In this document: positions 47,827 to 59,688 of the stretch, piece after piece
How the letters are laid out: every line of letters starts with the position of its first letter
Numbering within the stretch: the stretch's first letter is position 1
From: Marasmius tenuissimus
Taxonomy: Eukaryota; Basidiomycota; Agaricomycetes; Agaricales; Marasmiaceae
DNA length: 64,000 nucleotides
Direction: 5' to 3'
NCBI GenBank assembly: GCA_029532415.1
Contig: JAQOTA010000054.1
Coordinates: 2,418,001-2,482,000 of the forward strand
Notes under the pieces: model-generated
Database searches by the model: none
What the model saw: only the letters and a program-made list of their open reading frames with translations
Told to the model about the DNA's origin: nothing
Program-made: the position numbers and the translations under genes

Positions 47827-50800
47827 CCTATGCCTCTTTTCGCGTTGGACTTTTTTCTTTCGTTGCGTCGACTTGCTTTCAAAAACGTCCCTGTATCAAC
47901 ACTACGTTCTCTTTCGCCTCTCCTCGTGTAGCGCTGATGTGAAGCGAGATGAACACTGCGACACACCCAGATCCTCTTTCATCCCCTTCGGTTATACTCC
48001 TCACCTCATTCGATACCCCTCCCATACTCATAATCTTCTTCTACGTCTTTCATGATCATTCTTCTCCCTTCGATGCATTCCTAATCTGGTTAACTTTTCC
48101 TCTGTTTTCCCTTTGAATCAAAGATCAAGCAACTTGTAGCATTTATAATTTTCTCATGTCTGATGCATTTTCTCCTCTTCCATTGACTGACACTTTTTCT
48201 CTCTCTGCCCCTTGCATTTTGACACGTTTCCTTCATCCCTGGCAACTAATTTTGTCGACGATTGATGACATTTGTACTTGACGATTCTACATACTTTTCC
48301 TGCATAGCATATAGATAGACCGAAAGGAAAAAAGAAGAATAAAATCGCCTTATCATCGACGGACGAGCGGGAAATCGACCATGAGTTTGTTTCACGACCA
48401 TCACTGACACGCCGACCTTTTTGATTTACAAGTGGTACTGATACAGGTGCCAGTCCTCCCGGGTCTGTGTTTCGTGTTTCTTGGTGATGACTGGTAATGA
48501 CCCGTTTGTCTTGCAGCGAATGCGATAATTCAATATTTCTAGAACTTTTGTGTGCGGCTTGGAAAGCCGAGAAAAGGGCAAGCACCCCCCAGAAATCATG
48601 CTGCCGGTTTCTTCCCCTCCGCATGACGTTCAAAAACACACGGGTCGATGACAGGGTACAGTGAACTATGTCGTATTGTCGCGACACGCACCGGCTTCAA
48701 GTAACTCTGGTCACATTGGGACTAGCTGAACCCGTTCATCAGGTTCGAGTGTAGTACACCTGTTTCTCCTCGGAGGACGCTCGAACAATTTACTCGGGAC
48801 GAGTTTTCCCCACATGTAGCTGGAAAGGGTGATGATCCACTCCCTCACATCATCAGTGATCAGCTAGATCACAGCTGAGATGTTCCCTGACGGCTCCCTT
48901 ACAAAAAGGGAATTGAATCGAGGGACGGTACCAAGAACGATGATCCAATGCTTTCGTCGCTGATAATAAACAATTCATTGACCAAATCTCCGGAGTCCGT
49001 GTTTTCCTTCCTTCGTTCCGACCCTCCCTCCCGGGACCGGGACCGGGGGAGGTAGGACATGTGCCACAGAGCAATCATCAGGTCGACATTCTTAATCCCT
49101 TCTGGCAAGATGAAGTCAGAAAGAAACACTAGAAACTTCGGAGTTACCGTGCACAGACGCCGGGAACAAAAGTGAATTCTAAGTTTTTACGTACGAAAGC
49201 TGCATACTTGAAGAAGTTTTCTGGATATTTTTCTTCCCTTCAAGGACGGAAGTCAACACTCGATCCGTGGTACCGGGCGAGCGACCCCCCTTTTTGCTCC
49301 CTTGATGGCTAGGATGTTCTCTACGTGTCTATATCTACTGTATGTGCGGGATCCACGAGATAGAGTTGTCTTGATAACGCTCGTCACCTCCGAAATTGGT
49401 TAGTAGGACGCGGGGGAGTTCCAAGGAACTCCAATGGTGGGCAGAAGAACAGGAGGCTTCTAGTATGCGATTTCGCGGGAACATGCCGTGTACATATCAA
49501 GCGTTCTGTCGCTTTTGTCTGTTGCATAAATGGCCTCTACCATGATCAGAACTTTCAGGGCCACGGGTGCGGTAGCGTGCCGTCTGGGACCTTACCCCAG
49601 AAAGGATAGCAATAAGGACCATTGAAGGACACTGGACGCGGAGTTGGAAAGGGCGCTATCGAGAGTGATGGGAAATGACGACTTGGACGCCTGGGCTTTC
49701 ATTTCGATATCCGAGGGCGCCATTGAAGAGCTAAAGTTTACCGGTCGTCCTTCATGTATGTTATATTTCATTTCTTTTGAGGGTGCTTAACGCAATTAGC
49801 GAGCCTTTAATGCTACGTCGTGTGTCCAAACCTAAATTGGGACTTTCGGGCTTTAAGTCATCCAGACTCAGAGTAAAGAGTCCAAGCTCCTGTGAATATT
49901 GGGTGAACATCCTCCTGAGCACGCGACGTGAAAGGCCCCGAATGAGCCGTCGAGTCGCCGCTCGGAAATGAACCTGAGCTTCGCTGATGATGGCAGACCG
50001 TACACATTAATCGCCATGCCCTTGGGTAGGTGTTGCTGTCACCCCAAGTTAAGGTGAGCCTCGGTTTCCTTGCCTTATTGGTCCTGAGTGGATTTACTCG
50101 TTTAAAATGTCTTCATCAATTGGGATAGGTGATTTATGTCGTGGTACTTGGTAGCCGCTGAAAATGAATAGAGATCCGGTCGGAGCCTTCCATTATGATG
50201 GCCTTTCTGCGCCACAGCTAGGCAATTTCAAGTTCGAGGGTCGAGACTGAAGAACGATTTCAACGCAGACGGAGGATAGGGAACTGTGACGCCAGATTCA
50301 TATGAGTGGGAGTGGACTTGAGTAGACGAGAGACCAATACAAATTTGGCATAAAACGTTGAAGTCAAATTTACCAGGGAATTGGTCGCTTTCAGTCGTCA
50401 AGTCGAAAGAGGAGAGTATAGACAGCGTGAATTTTCGGGACACTCCTAGTGCAACTCGATGGGAAATCTGGTCTCGGGGACGTAATGACAGACAGCACCC
50501 ATCCAGGAAAGCTTGTGAATTATTTCAGAGTGTGAGAATCCTTCAATGAGAAGATAGACCTGGAAACAAGGAAGGATCCGACCGGTAACAAGAATCATCC
50601 GCTAAAAGTGCAAGGGTAGAGGATCGACAACATCCGGGTCTATCTTGTACGGTATATGGTGGAGTACCAAACTCGGAATGATCACAAGAGACGAAAAGGC
50701 CAATCGTCCCAGTCACTAGAATTGGACGGGTGCAATGAGACACGCGTCAGCCCAATCCATCGCATGAGGACAGCTCCTTACCAATGGGACGAGAGCAGAC

Positions 50801-51935
50801 AGTCTTCCTTTGTCGAAGGACGCGACTGCTTCTGTGCGCTGCTCCAGTGGCCCGACTGTCTTTCCGTCAATGCCAGATAGGGATCTGAAAGGGTTACCAC
50901 CATCGAGGAGGTCGGGGACGCGGGTTTGCGTGTATTCTTGGTGATCGGTGCCCATAGAATCAAGGAACCCCAAAGTCCCAGTTCAGCCAGGACTCAACAG
51001 AAAGACCCTGCATGACAATAATGACATCCGCAGTAAGCTGTAGCCCAGAGCAACGACTCGCCTCACCCCTGGCTTCTGAGGACATGCTGTACCATCACTC
51101 GCGCACTGCAAGAGTCATATTACACACCTATAAGTGCCTGCAATCAAAAAAGCATCGCGGGAGGCCGTTAGGACGAGGTTCGATCGATGTATCGAGATTC
51201 AGTGAGCTACTCGCCCTCGACTGTTCTAGTAAGAGGCATAACAGTGTAGAGATCCGAAGTATCTCACCTCATAGCATGAAATTCTAGCCGCTGTAACGTC
51301 GGCTTCCTAACTAGGTTGTCGGGCGCAGAACCAGGGAGACCGGGTTGCCAAAGATAGAGCAAAGCAAAGCGGCCCGAGAGCCTCACTTCGAACAGTATGT
51401 TCGAGCAATGAGACCTTGAGAACCCGACTCGGAATTTGGTGAACATAGTACTAGCCCTGGCATTTATTCACCGCCGGCGGAAATTCACGGGTGGGGACCA
51501 GGCATTGAAAATGCCACACGCCAAGCATGAGAAAAAAGCGCAAGAAAGATTAGGGTTCACAGGAATTGTGCCCGTAAGTGAAGACGTAGATCTCTCGAGC
51601 TGGAAACACGATGACGGTTGGTTAGGAGTCAGGACAAGCGGTGTGGGTTGGTCCAAGCGTAGGTTACCGGTATTATTTAGGCGCTCAGTAGCACGTGATG
51701 ACATGGGTAGCACAAAGTGGTAGTAAAGTCCCACGCTCCTTCACCTTTGTCCTCAATCAACAAAATTCAGTTTATGCTCTCCCAGCGTTGGCGACTGCTA
51801 CGTCGGTTACTTCCATTCCTCTCAATTGTATGTGGCTGCCGCTTATCCAGAATCTCAGCTCTTGGGCTCACGGAGCCCTCAGTGAACAGAGTGATCGCTG
51901 ACAGTGAACTCTAGATTGCGGTTGTCCATTTCATC
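47827..51935. other. 4.1 kb gene-poor region, possibly holding a decayed or unrecognised minus-strand gene
   Basis: Nothing is recognised from 47.83 to 50.2 kb; minus-strand frame 48154-48687 has no motifs and lies over the TCP11 3' region. A GGAGTTCC-AA-GGAACTCC hairpin is at 49415-49432. The part from about 50.5 to 51.45 kb has protein-like minus-strand segments, listed separately. The last few hundred bases should hold the promoter of the kinase-like gene. Confidence 0.4.
50540..51446 (-). pseudogene. Possible unrecognised or decayed multi-exon gene
   Basis: Not recognised. Segments with protein-like composition follow each other on the minus strand. ATG 51446 opens a 60-codon frame, MFTKFRVGFSRSHC, with LLYLWQPGLPGSAPDNLV and LQRLEFHAMR, ending at a possible donor GTGAGA. 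A later segment reads LSVESWLNWDFGVP. In a shifted frame MGTDHQEYTQTRVPDLLDGG and NPFRSLSGIDGKTVGPLEQR follow, ending at a possible donor GTAAGG near 50781. The frame change between the last two without an evident intron suggests decay. Borders are approximate; it could equally be chance open frames. Confidence 0.25.
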
Positions 51936-53133
51936 ATGCCTAAACAGCGTCCCTCAAATGATCTAGCTATCCTAGTCAGTAACATTCCAGAATATGAAGA
52001 CTGGACTCTGAAGACGACTTCGACGATCGCCACCCTGTGGTCCAACTACGGATCTATCGACCGCGTCACGCTACGGTCCCCGAATAACGGTGAAAAGGAC
52101 CAATCCATCATCATTAAAACCGTATCCCCACCCAAGACAGATCACAATCGTGCTGATGAAGGCCACCTACGTAAACTGTTGAGCTACGAGGTTGAGAGAT
52201 GGTTCTATCACAATCTTGCCGGAAGGTTACCAGCTGGCGCGGCCAGAGTTGCGCGGGTGTACTCTGCCAAGAAGCATGATGTCAAAGCTGCTCCTATCCG
52301 TTTAGTCATGGAGGATCTCTCGGTTGAGTACTCCGTACCCGCTGGAGATACACTGGATGTCGACGAGACGAAGGCAGTTCTTGCCTGGCTAGCTAACTTC
52401 CACGGCACTTTCTGGGGAGTACAGAATGAGGGTGATATACGACCCCGCTTGGTACCACCGCCGCTTCAATACGCAGGTGGGAACAGAGAAGGTGTCTGGC
52501 AGCAAGGGTCGTACTGGTACCTTGACACCAGGCGCAGCGAGCTTGCGGATATCGACAGGCGTCAGACGTGGCTATTAGAATTGGCGGAGAAGGCAAGAAA
52601 CTCGTACCATGCCATACAACGGCCCAGAATTCCGCTTACCCTTGTTCTAGGTTGATATCAGGATGAAAACGGAGGCCAAAGCATTCGGCACTCTGCTTCA
52701 TGGAGACGTGAAAGGGGCCAACATATTCTTCGCCCCCCGCTCTCAGGATGACCCACCTAGATGTGCCCTCTACGACTTTCAGTACGTCGGAATTGGGCTA
52801 GTGACCCGCGATCTGGCCAAATATCTCGGCACGACAGTCAGGGCGAATCTACTCAGGCGAATAGAAGATGAGAAGGACCTGCTGAGGTTTTATCACTCAG
52901 AGCTTGTCCGAGTCATTCACAGCAGGAAAGATGTCTCGCCGGAAGTCGCGAGTTTCCTGGAGCGAGAGGGCGGATATACATTTGAAAAGTTTTGGGAGCA
53001 CTGGGAGCTCGCCATTGTTGACTGGCACCGGTTTATGTCTGGTTGGGGTTTCTGGGGTAACGAAGCATGGGTAGAGCAACGCGCAAGGCAGATCGCTGCC
53101 AACTGGGAGAAAGACCCGTCCCACCTTTCGTGA
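51936..53133 (+). CDS. CHK/EcKL-type phosphotransferase (aminoglycoside phosphotransferase-like kinase)
   Basis: Small-molecule kinase of the protein-kinase-like fold. Two exons (51936-52603 and 52662-53133) give 379 residues; the donor after AAC TC and the acceptor ATATCAG restore frame, joining ARNS to MKTEAKAFGTL. The N-lobe has IIIKTVSPP (the ATP-binding lysine), SYEVERWFYHNLA (the helix-C glutamate) and APIRLVMEDLSVE. The C-lobe has the catalytic loop LLHGDVKGANIFF and the metal-binding DFQ in CALYDFQYVGIGL. These are hallmarks of choline/ecdysteroid-kinase-like and APH families. The substrate is unknown. The ATG at 51936 fits the lobe start. The next gene, an amidohydrolase, follows on the same strand after 252 bp. 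Confidence 0.85.
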
Positions 53134-53385
53134 AAATTGGGCACCTGACTCTGAATGTAATCTCCACGATATGATATTTGGTCATTCTTGAGATCAGTAT
53201 ACCACCTGGATCGTCAAAGACCGAAGCCGACGAGCACATTCGAGCACATTGCACACAATAGCTCAGAGCAGGTTAATAACGGTCCGAGCGTGCGACGATG
53301 CGACGCCTGACCGCACTTCTTTCCCCAGGGGGCCTTTTACTCTAAACTTCAACCACGTACTTCAGTGTTCGAAATCTGGACTTTT

Positions 53386-55081
53386 ATGGCGTCGAATCAA
53401 TCCCTTTCTGTCAACAAAATGTCACATCAAAGTTCCTCAGTCCGTCTCGGAAACATTCGAATCATCAATGTCCGTTTGGCGGGGTCGGATAATCTACTGC
53501 GGGAGGTCGAATGCCGCGAAGGAAAGGTCTCAAAGGTGTCAAGTACTTCATCTCGCGCTCAGGCTCTCGAAGACCCGAGCTTGCACGTATTGGATGCTCG
53601 TGGAGGTGTCATTCTGCCCTCGTGAGTGTTTCGCTCAAACGCCCTCGAAACGCCACTGAAACGCTTATGGACGATCGTTATCTCATCCTTCATACTTACC
53701 TTGTACTAGCTTGTGCCATTCACACATTCACCTCGATAAGTGCTTCATTTTGTCGAAGAGCGGAAACCTTGTCACTGGGTATGGTTCTCTCCTTCCCAAG
53801 TTCCATTAACAGTCCAACGTTCATCCTGCAAGCCATGCACCGACAGTGATTTCTCTGAAGCAATGTCGGTTACGGCCAAAGCGAAGAGAGGGTTCTCTTC
53901 TGACCCCGAGGATATACTCAGCAGGGGAAGGAAGCTGATCGTTGACAGCATTGAACATGGTGTAACCTCCATGCGCGCTCATGTCGAAGTCGATACCATT
54001 GTAGGCCTGTCCGGAATAGACGTGGCATTGCGGCTCAAGGAGGAATTTAAACCTCTATGCGACGTGCAGATCGCTGGTGGGTTTCAGTGCTCGAATTTCT
54101 TACCTTCCCGCTACACATTTAATGATCGGAACGCCCAGCATTCGCCCAGGAAAGACTATTCGAGTCCGCAAACGACACAGAGCCAGGCGAGAACTACCAA
54201 TTGTTACTCAAAGCAATCGATCGTGAAGGTGTGGAAGTGGTTGGTTCGGCACCTTACGTCGAGTCTTCCATAGCACATGCAAAGAAGAACCTGGACCTCA
54301 TTATTAGGGCTGCCAGCAGCCGCTCTCTGCATGTCGATTTTCACCTGGACTACAATTTGGACATTAAAAACAAACCGCTCATTTTTGAAGTGATCGCTCG
54401 GATCAAGGAGCACTCTTTTGAACATCCCAAGGTCCGCGTCACGATCGGACATGCAACTCGATTGCAGCTCTTCACTGCGGACGAATGGCGGGATCTGATA
54501 AACCGGATTGGCGACCTCCCAATCACCTTCATTGCTTTGCCCAACTCCGACATGTATATGCAAGGAAGAGAGGCGAAGGACACGCCGTTGGGAGCTCCGA
54601 GAAGTACGCTCCGTGTCCCACACCTGGCGAAAGAGTATGGCCTGCAAGTTGCGATGAGTGTGAATAACGTCGAGAACGCGTTCACTCCGCAGGGATCTTT
54701 AGATCCACTCGCGTTATGTCCTTTCGGGGTCGCCATATTCCAAGCTGCCACAACGGAGGACCTCGAAATTTTACTGGTGAGTCGAGCTTGACGGTTACTT
54801 CGGACTCTTTTTCTCATTCAACTTTCCTAAACGGAATCCTACTACAGCGATCTGTCACGATAACGTCGAAACTTGCGCTAGGGAGGGAGGACGTGTCCCC
54901 CGATCTTTGTCCTACAGTTGGGGATCAAGCCGACTTTGTTATACTTTACGACAATCAGTGCCTTGCACAAGTGGCCCTCAACCCCGGTCATGATCGTACA
55001 ACAATTAAGGGAGGTGTGGTTGTGGCGCAGAGAAGGACGGAGAGGTTTATTTATGGATTGGCTCCTCATGAAGTATCTTGA
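53386..55081 (+). CDS. Cytosine-deaminase-like amidohydrolase
   Basis: Metal-dependent hydrolase of the amidohydrolase superfamily. The start at ATG 53386 gives MASNQSLSVNK; a second ATG lies 11 codons in. After RIINVRLAGSD and ARGGVILPS an intron leads to the metal site LCHSHIHLDKCFIL (H-x-H). Further motifs: SIEHGVTSMRAHVEVD (histidine in the barrel), SRSLHVDFHLDYNLD (two histidines), VRVTIGHATRLQLF (metal histidine) and MSVNNVENAFTPQGSLDPL, where the N-N replaces the usual S-D of bacterial cytosine deaminases. The C-terminal part returns to the beta-sandwich (GDQADFVILYDNQCLAQV, GGVVVAQRRTERF). This order is that of CodA-like enzymes; substrate could be a pyrimidine, a creatinine-like compound or another cyclic amide. 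About four introns. Stop TGA 55079-55081. Confidence 0.85.
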
Positions 55082-55694
55082 TAATCGCGAACATCATCTG
55101 CTGTGCCACCTTTGCCTGCCTGAACCTCCCGAGAATGTCGTGGTTGGCTAGTCTACACAAAGTTCAACACGTTTCCACCGGTCGCCCAATCGACAACAGC
55201 ATACGATTAAACGAAGGACTGTAAATACCGAGTTACACGAAAAAACATGTAAACCGACTATTAGAGGCAGGCTATAAACGAACGACTATGGTTTACCGAC
55301 GAAGCATGAATGAGATGGTACAGATGAAGTGAACAGACAGTTACAAACGAAAGCGAAAGAGTGTGAGCTTTTTATCGACAGAAAGGCAGAGCGAACCTAA
55401 GTGGTGATACTACAATGAATGGTACAATTCAAATCTAGCATGCATGACTAGGAACCTAGAACACGAAGCTTTTTGGGTGCAGTACAAACGTTATAACGTC
55501 CAATGGGTATTGTGGATGGGCGAGGTCAAGAAGGAAGTGAAGAGCAAGGAGTGGATGAGTGACTGGAAGCAATGCCAAACACGTTTGTGGGGCGAACTCG
55601 AGTAGCGCAAGAAAAAAAGAGGTATAAACACGAGCCTCGACGAACCGATCTTCTATCAGAATCAACATATCAAAAGAGTGTCTGAATATAACCT
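55082..55694. other. Convergent intergenic region
   Basis: Between the ends of the amidohydrolase and the RGS gene, which face each other. It should hold both 3' UTRs. No gene or repeat is seen. Confidence 0.5.
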
Positions 55695-58357
55695 TCAACG
55701 GGTTCTGTGCACGGGCACTGCGAGCAAGGAGCCAAGAATGGTCCAAGTCACAAAGCAAGCAATAATCATGGAACGAACGACAATCTCCCACTGCCCACGT
55801 ACGACAACCGGACTATGAACTCGAGTCAAGGGTGAAGCGAACGCTGGAACTGCTTTCACCATCTTGTACTGTTCATGGACGTCGACGTTTCGATGTCTTA
55901 TACCGGAACGCCTCTCGAAGGACGGGTGGGGTCGTGGAAAGTTGGAATTGTACTCGAAGGTATCCCTCGGAGCCTCCTCGTCAACCTTCTCACGCGGGTC
56001 GGATGTGGTATGCGAGCTGGTCATCACCAGCCACTTGTTGACATTGCATCTTGACTGCATCCGACGGAGGAAGGCCTTGGGCTTGTAGCTTTTCTCGGGA
56101 AGCTCAACTTCTGGTTGGATGAATGTGACACTAGGCGCTAGATGAAGCGATGTAGAGCTGCCGTGCGATATCGGGGACGCGACGTGAGGACTATGAATTC
56201 GCGGAGGTAGAGCGTCGAAATCGAAGGCATCAACACGCTGGCGTTCCTCTACTGGCATCTTGTTCGGGTAGTCCTGGTCCTCCTCCTCATCGTCGGATTC
56301 TTCGTATGGATGTATAAAGGTAGCTGTCCTAAAGATGCTGTCGTCGTCGTGTTCGAATGCTGATTTCGGTAGGGCACCTTCTGCTTGGAAGGCTAGAGCA
56401 CCTGTTGCAGGGCCATCCACGGGTTCGTGGTCGTAGAAGGCGGGGGAAATGTAACATGACTGATCCGAATCTGAATCTAGCGCACAGGAACCAGAAGAAC
56501 TGATTGTCGAATGTGTGGACGGCGGGCGGCTAGCGGTTTGGATATGAGCAGGAGGAACAGGCGTAATCGGATGCGAATTCAAGGGAAAACCATTCAAGGA
56601 AGGTGAGATGACTGGGGATTGAAGCGAAGTGCGCCGGAATTCGGGAGGACGATTCAGAGGGATAATAGGGGTTATTGGCAGGCCAGTGATGGGAGAAGAG
56701 ATGACTGGTCGTTGGCGGGGGGCACGGAATGGTTGAGGCTTTGAAATCGGAGGTCTGGACAATTCAAATTTCCGTAGTTGCCTGAGATCCCCAAATACAT
56801 ACACCCCTAAGCAAACACCTTCGTGCGCGCGATAAGTAAGTTTCAATGGGATATTATGACACGGATTAGCTTACCATTCAAACTCGTCAGAAGCAATGTT
56901 ATGCCTAACCAAAGTCCGGGTAGCGCTTTTATTGTCGTTGAGCGAAATAGGTGCCGAGAAAGGTAGAGTGACAACTCACCTGTCAGCCTGAGCCACCGCG
57001 ATCTTCCACAAATGATGTTGTAGATGAGAGGTAAGATCGCCCCTATGAGACAGCACACGCAACCCGCAACCATTCCACACATGACACGGTTGTTGCCAAC
57101 GTTGTTGAATTGCGCTGAAACAAAACGATGAAGACTATCCTTTAGCATTTTCTGTGTCTCGAGAGCAACTTGTTGGAACGCCGCCGGGTCCGGGTAGAGT
57201 GGCGCACTTGGAGCGTGAAAAGGTGCCAGAAGGTCGGAAGAAAGGTTTAGCTCGTAGGTTGAGTTTGGAGTGAAGAATGTCTGCTTGGCTCGCGCGTAAA
57301 ACATTGCCAGATGAGACGAGCTTTGAGATGGCCAATCCAAGGGATAGCGACTTGAATTGCGCCGGATCGACTTGAAGTGTGTGGCCCATTGCTGGTAGCG
57401 CTCGGTGTATTCTCGTAACCACATCGTAAAGTAGCTGTGTGGCGACTTGTTCGATTTCAGTACATCGATGAGCACCGAAGGGGGTACTCACAGATTTTCC
57501 GGCGACATCTCAACGTACAACAACCACTCCTACGCGCGCAAAACATTAAGACCCCCCACATAATCCAGCACTAAGGCAAATAAATAATTACCTCAAAATC
57601 CTTCAGACCTGTCGAGGACGTGAGCATGAGCACATTATCCCTCTGCCTTCCATAGACGTTTAAATTACATACCCAAAGGTGGGAGATGCTTTCTGTCCAG
57701 AATATCTTCAAGCTGAACATCGAAAACTGGCGTAACTGGAAGAAGATCAAAGTATAAGTGAGGAAAAAAGAGAAAAAGGCCTTCCTCCTGCAAGGACTTA
57801 CCGGCACAAGATCGAACCTTTCCTACTGCCGGTGGAGGGTTGCAGATGCGGAACTGACCAAACTGTGAGTCTACAGATAGCATTTGAGAAAAAGTTAGCA
57901 ACTTACCGGTAGCAAAAGCAGTCCCTTCAAGGATAGCCTGTATGTCCTGGGCTGGGTCTCCCGCGCAGAGTTGCGCTTGGAGGACATCAGGTATGATGAT
58001 GGTAGGAAGGAAAGGCAAAGCACGAGAGTCAGCCGCGAGGTTAAAGAGATAAAAGGTGACGAGAGCCCTGCGGATAATGGGATAATTAAGGGAATAGCTA
58101 CAAATCCAATTCAAATTGCGCGAGGTTGGTGCGCGGCACCTGTCAGAAGGTAATGCAAATAATTACCTCCAGAAGCGAACAATGCCGTCTATGTCCGTCT
58201 TCAAACAGATTGTCACGAAGGCCTTACGAAGCCCACCGAGTTCTACAATCCGAACTAGCTGCATTTGATGAGCTCGAACAAGCAAAATGCTTTCTTCATT
58301 CGACAACCCAGGGCAAATGTACGTCGAAAATTCCTTCAAGGCTTCAACTACCAGCAT
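55695..58357 (-). CDS. RGS-domain protein with three membrane segments (RAX1/RGS-like)
   Basis: Regulator of G-protein signalling with a membrane-bound C-terminal part, as in fungal Rax1-like proteins. Secure exons from about 57.87 kb leftwards read FGQFRICNPPPAVGKVRSC, TPVFDVQLEDILDRKHLPPL, GLKDFEEWLLYVEMSPENLY (start of the RGS helices) and FTMWLREYTERYQQW. Then QKMLKDSLHRFVSAQFNNVG leads to membrane segment MCGMVAGCVCCLIGAILPLI, a second at ITLLLTSLNGVYVFGDL, a long Ser/Pro-rich and acidic loop, and a last segment IVVRSMIIACFVTWTILGSL near the end. Upstream exons in phase (from ATG 58357: MLVVEALKEFSTYICPG) add about 150 residues I do not recognise; this N-terminus, including the acceptor near 58060, is uncertain. 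At least eight introns. Confidence 0.75.
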
Positions 58358-59688
58358 CGTCGTCGGGACTAGGCTGCCCGAATACGGTCCTCGAGGCTTC
58401 TATTTTCGCAGGTGTCCCGGTATTAATTGCGAGAGGACCACGAGGTAGGAGCGCTTGGAGTGTCAGTGATCACGGGTTGTTATGTGCGTCGACTTGGAAC
58501 TTTTGAGTCGGAAGTTTGAAGTCAGTCTCGACGACGACGACAAACGGGATCGATCTACGCGATTAGGGGGACAGGAGTGTACTGAAGTCTGGCAACTGGG
58601 CCTGCTTGTCTAACGAATGACTGCGTGTTGAAACTGGGTCTCAAAGCTCGAAACTCTGATGAACAGTTCCACTCGCGTTCTAGTCAACCTGTCTTTGCTG
58701 ACAGCTGTAATTCTCCAACTGCTTCCGTGAAATGGTGTGGATAGAGTGGTACTAAGCTATGGGTTCTCATCGCTGAAGTTGAAGTTGAAACTAGTTGAAA
58801 TTAAACTGATCATGAGTGTGTATCGAGAGAACGACTCACCATCCTATTAGTTTAGTCTTCCTACCCCCCCAGTAGTGCCACGGGTTCTGAAGGTTGCTTC
58901 CAACTTAGCAAACCTGACACTGTCACTGACAGTGAAAGAGGAACCATCTTCAACCGGTACAAATCACGTGTGGCAGGAGGAATGGCTGGAAGTTGCCGAG
59001 TCACCACTTCACCTGAGGGAGGCTTCATAAATGTAAATTAATGAACTGACTGTAAGTTCTCTTCTGGCCGCAGCGGTGACGCAGAACTAACAAAGGATCC
59101 TGAGGACTCCCACTGTCCACCCCACTTCTCCATCATTACAGTGATACGTACACGACCAGCGGGCCCGGTACCAACTTGACCTCCGGTGAATAAAACGGCA
59201 CGACCCCAGGAGTCTGGAGAACGGCGTATATTCCGTGGTAAGCGACATGACAGAACTCAATCAGAGAGGAAGAATGGTCCCTCAGGAAAGGACGCCGCAG
59301 AGTGCGCCTCTTCCGTTATATGTACATATACAGGTTAAACTGCAAAATTGTACGACGATCAGAGCGGGCGGGCATTCATATACATCCACAATAACCTCCG
59401 CAAGTATGTATATTGATGTGAAAACACCGACCAATAGATAAAGTATGACAAAATCCGCGGAGAAGTGTGAGGTATTCGTTGCCCATTGCCCAGACACTCG
59501 GATCATGAAGCCGATACAATCGCTGAAGCTGAGGAAAAGACATCAAAGCTCGGACCGTGGGGAGTTGTGGGAGGTTGTGGGTCCAACTTTGCTAATGCAC
59601 TGGTTTCCCTTTCCGGTTATCATAGCGGCCCGGCTTCCGGGTAAGCGGACGGGTAAAAAATTCGGTAATTTATAACGACACTCGGGTT
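58358..59688. other. Gene-poor region with a 17 bp palindrome
   Basis: No gene is supported. CACTGTCA-C-TGACAGTG at 58918-58934 is a perfect palindrome with one central base. A short plus-strand frame at 59235-59441 has no recognisable product. The promoter of the RGS gene lies at the left end and the 3' region of the MFS gene at the right end. Confidence 0.5.

Noticed and set aside
48154..48687. 177-codon minus-strand open frame behind the TCP11-like gene
   Set aside because: No recognisable motif; lies where the TCP11-like 3' UTR is expected.
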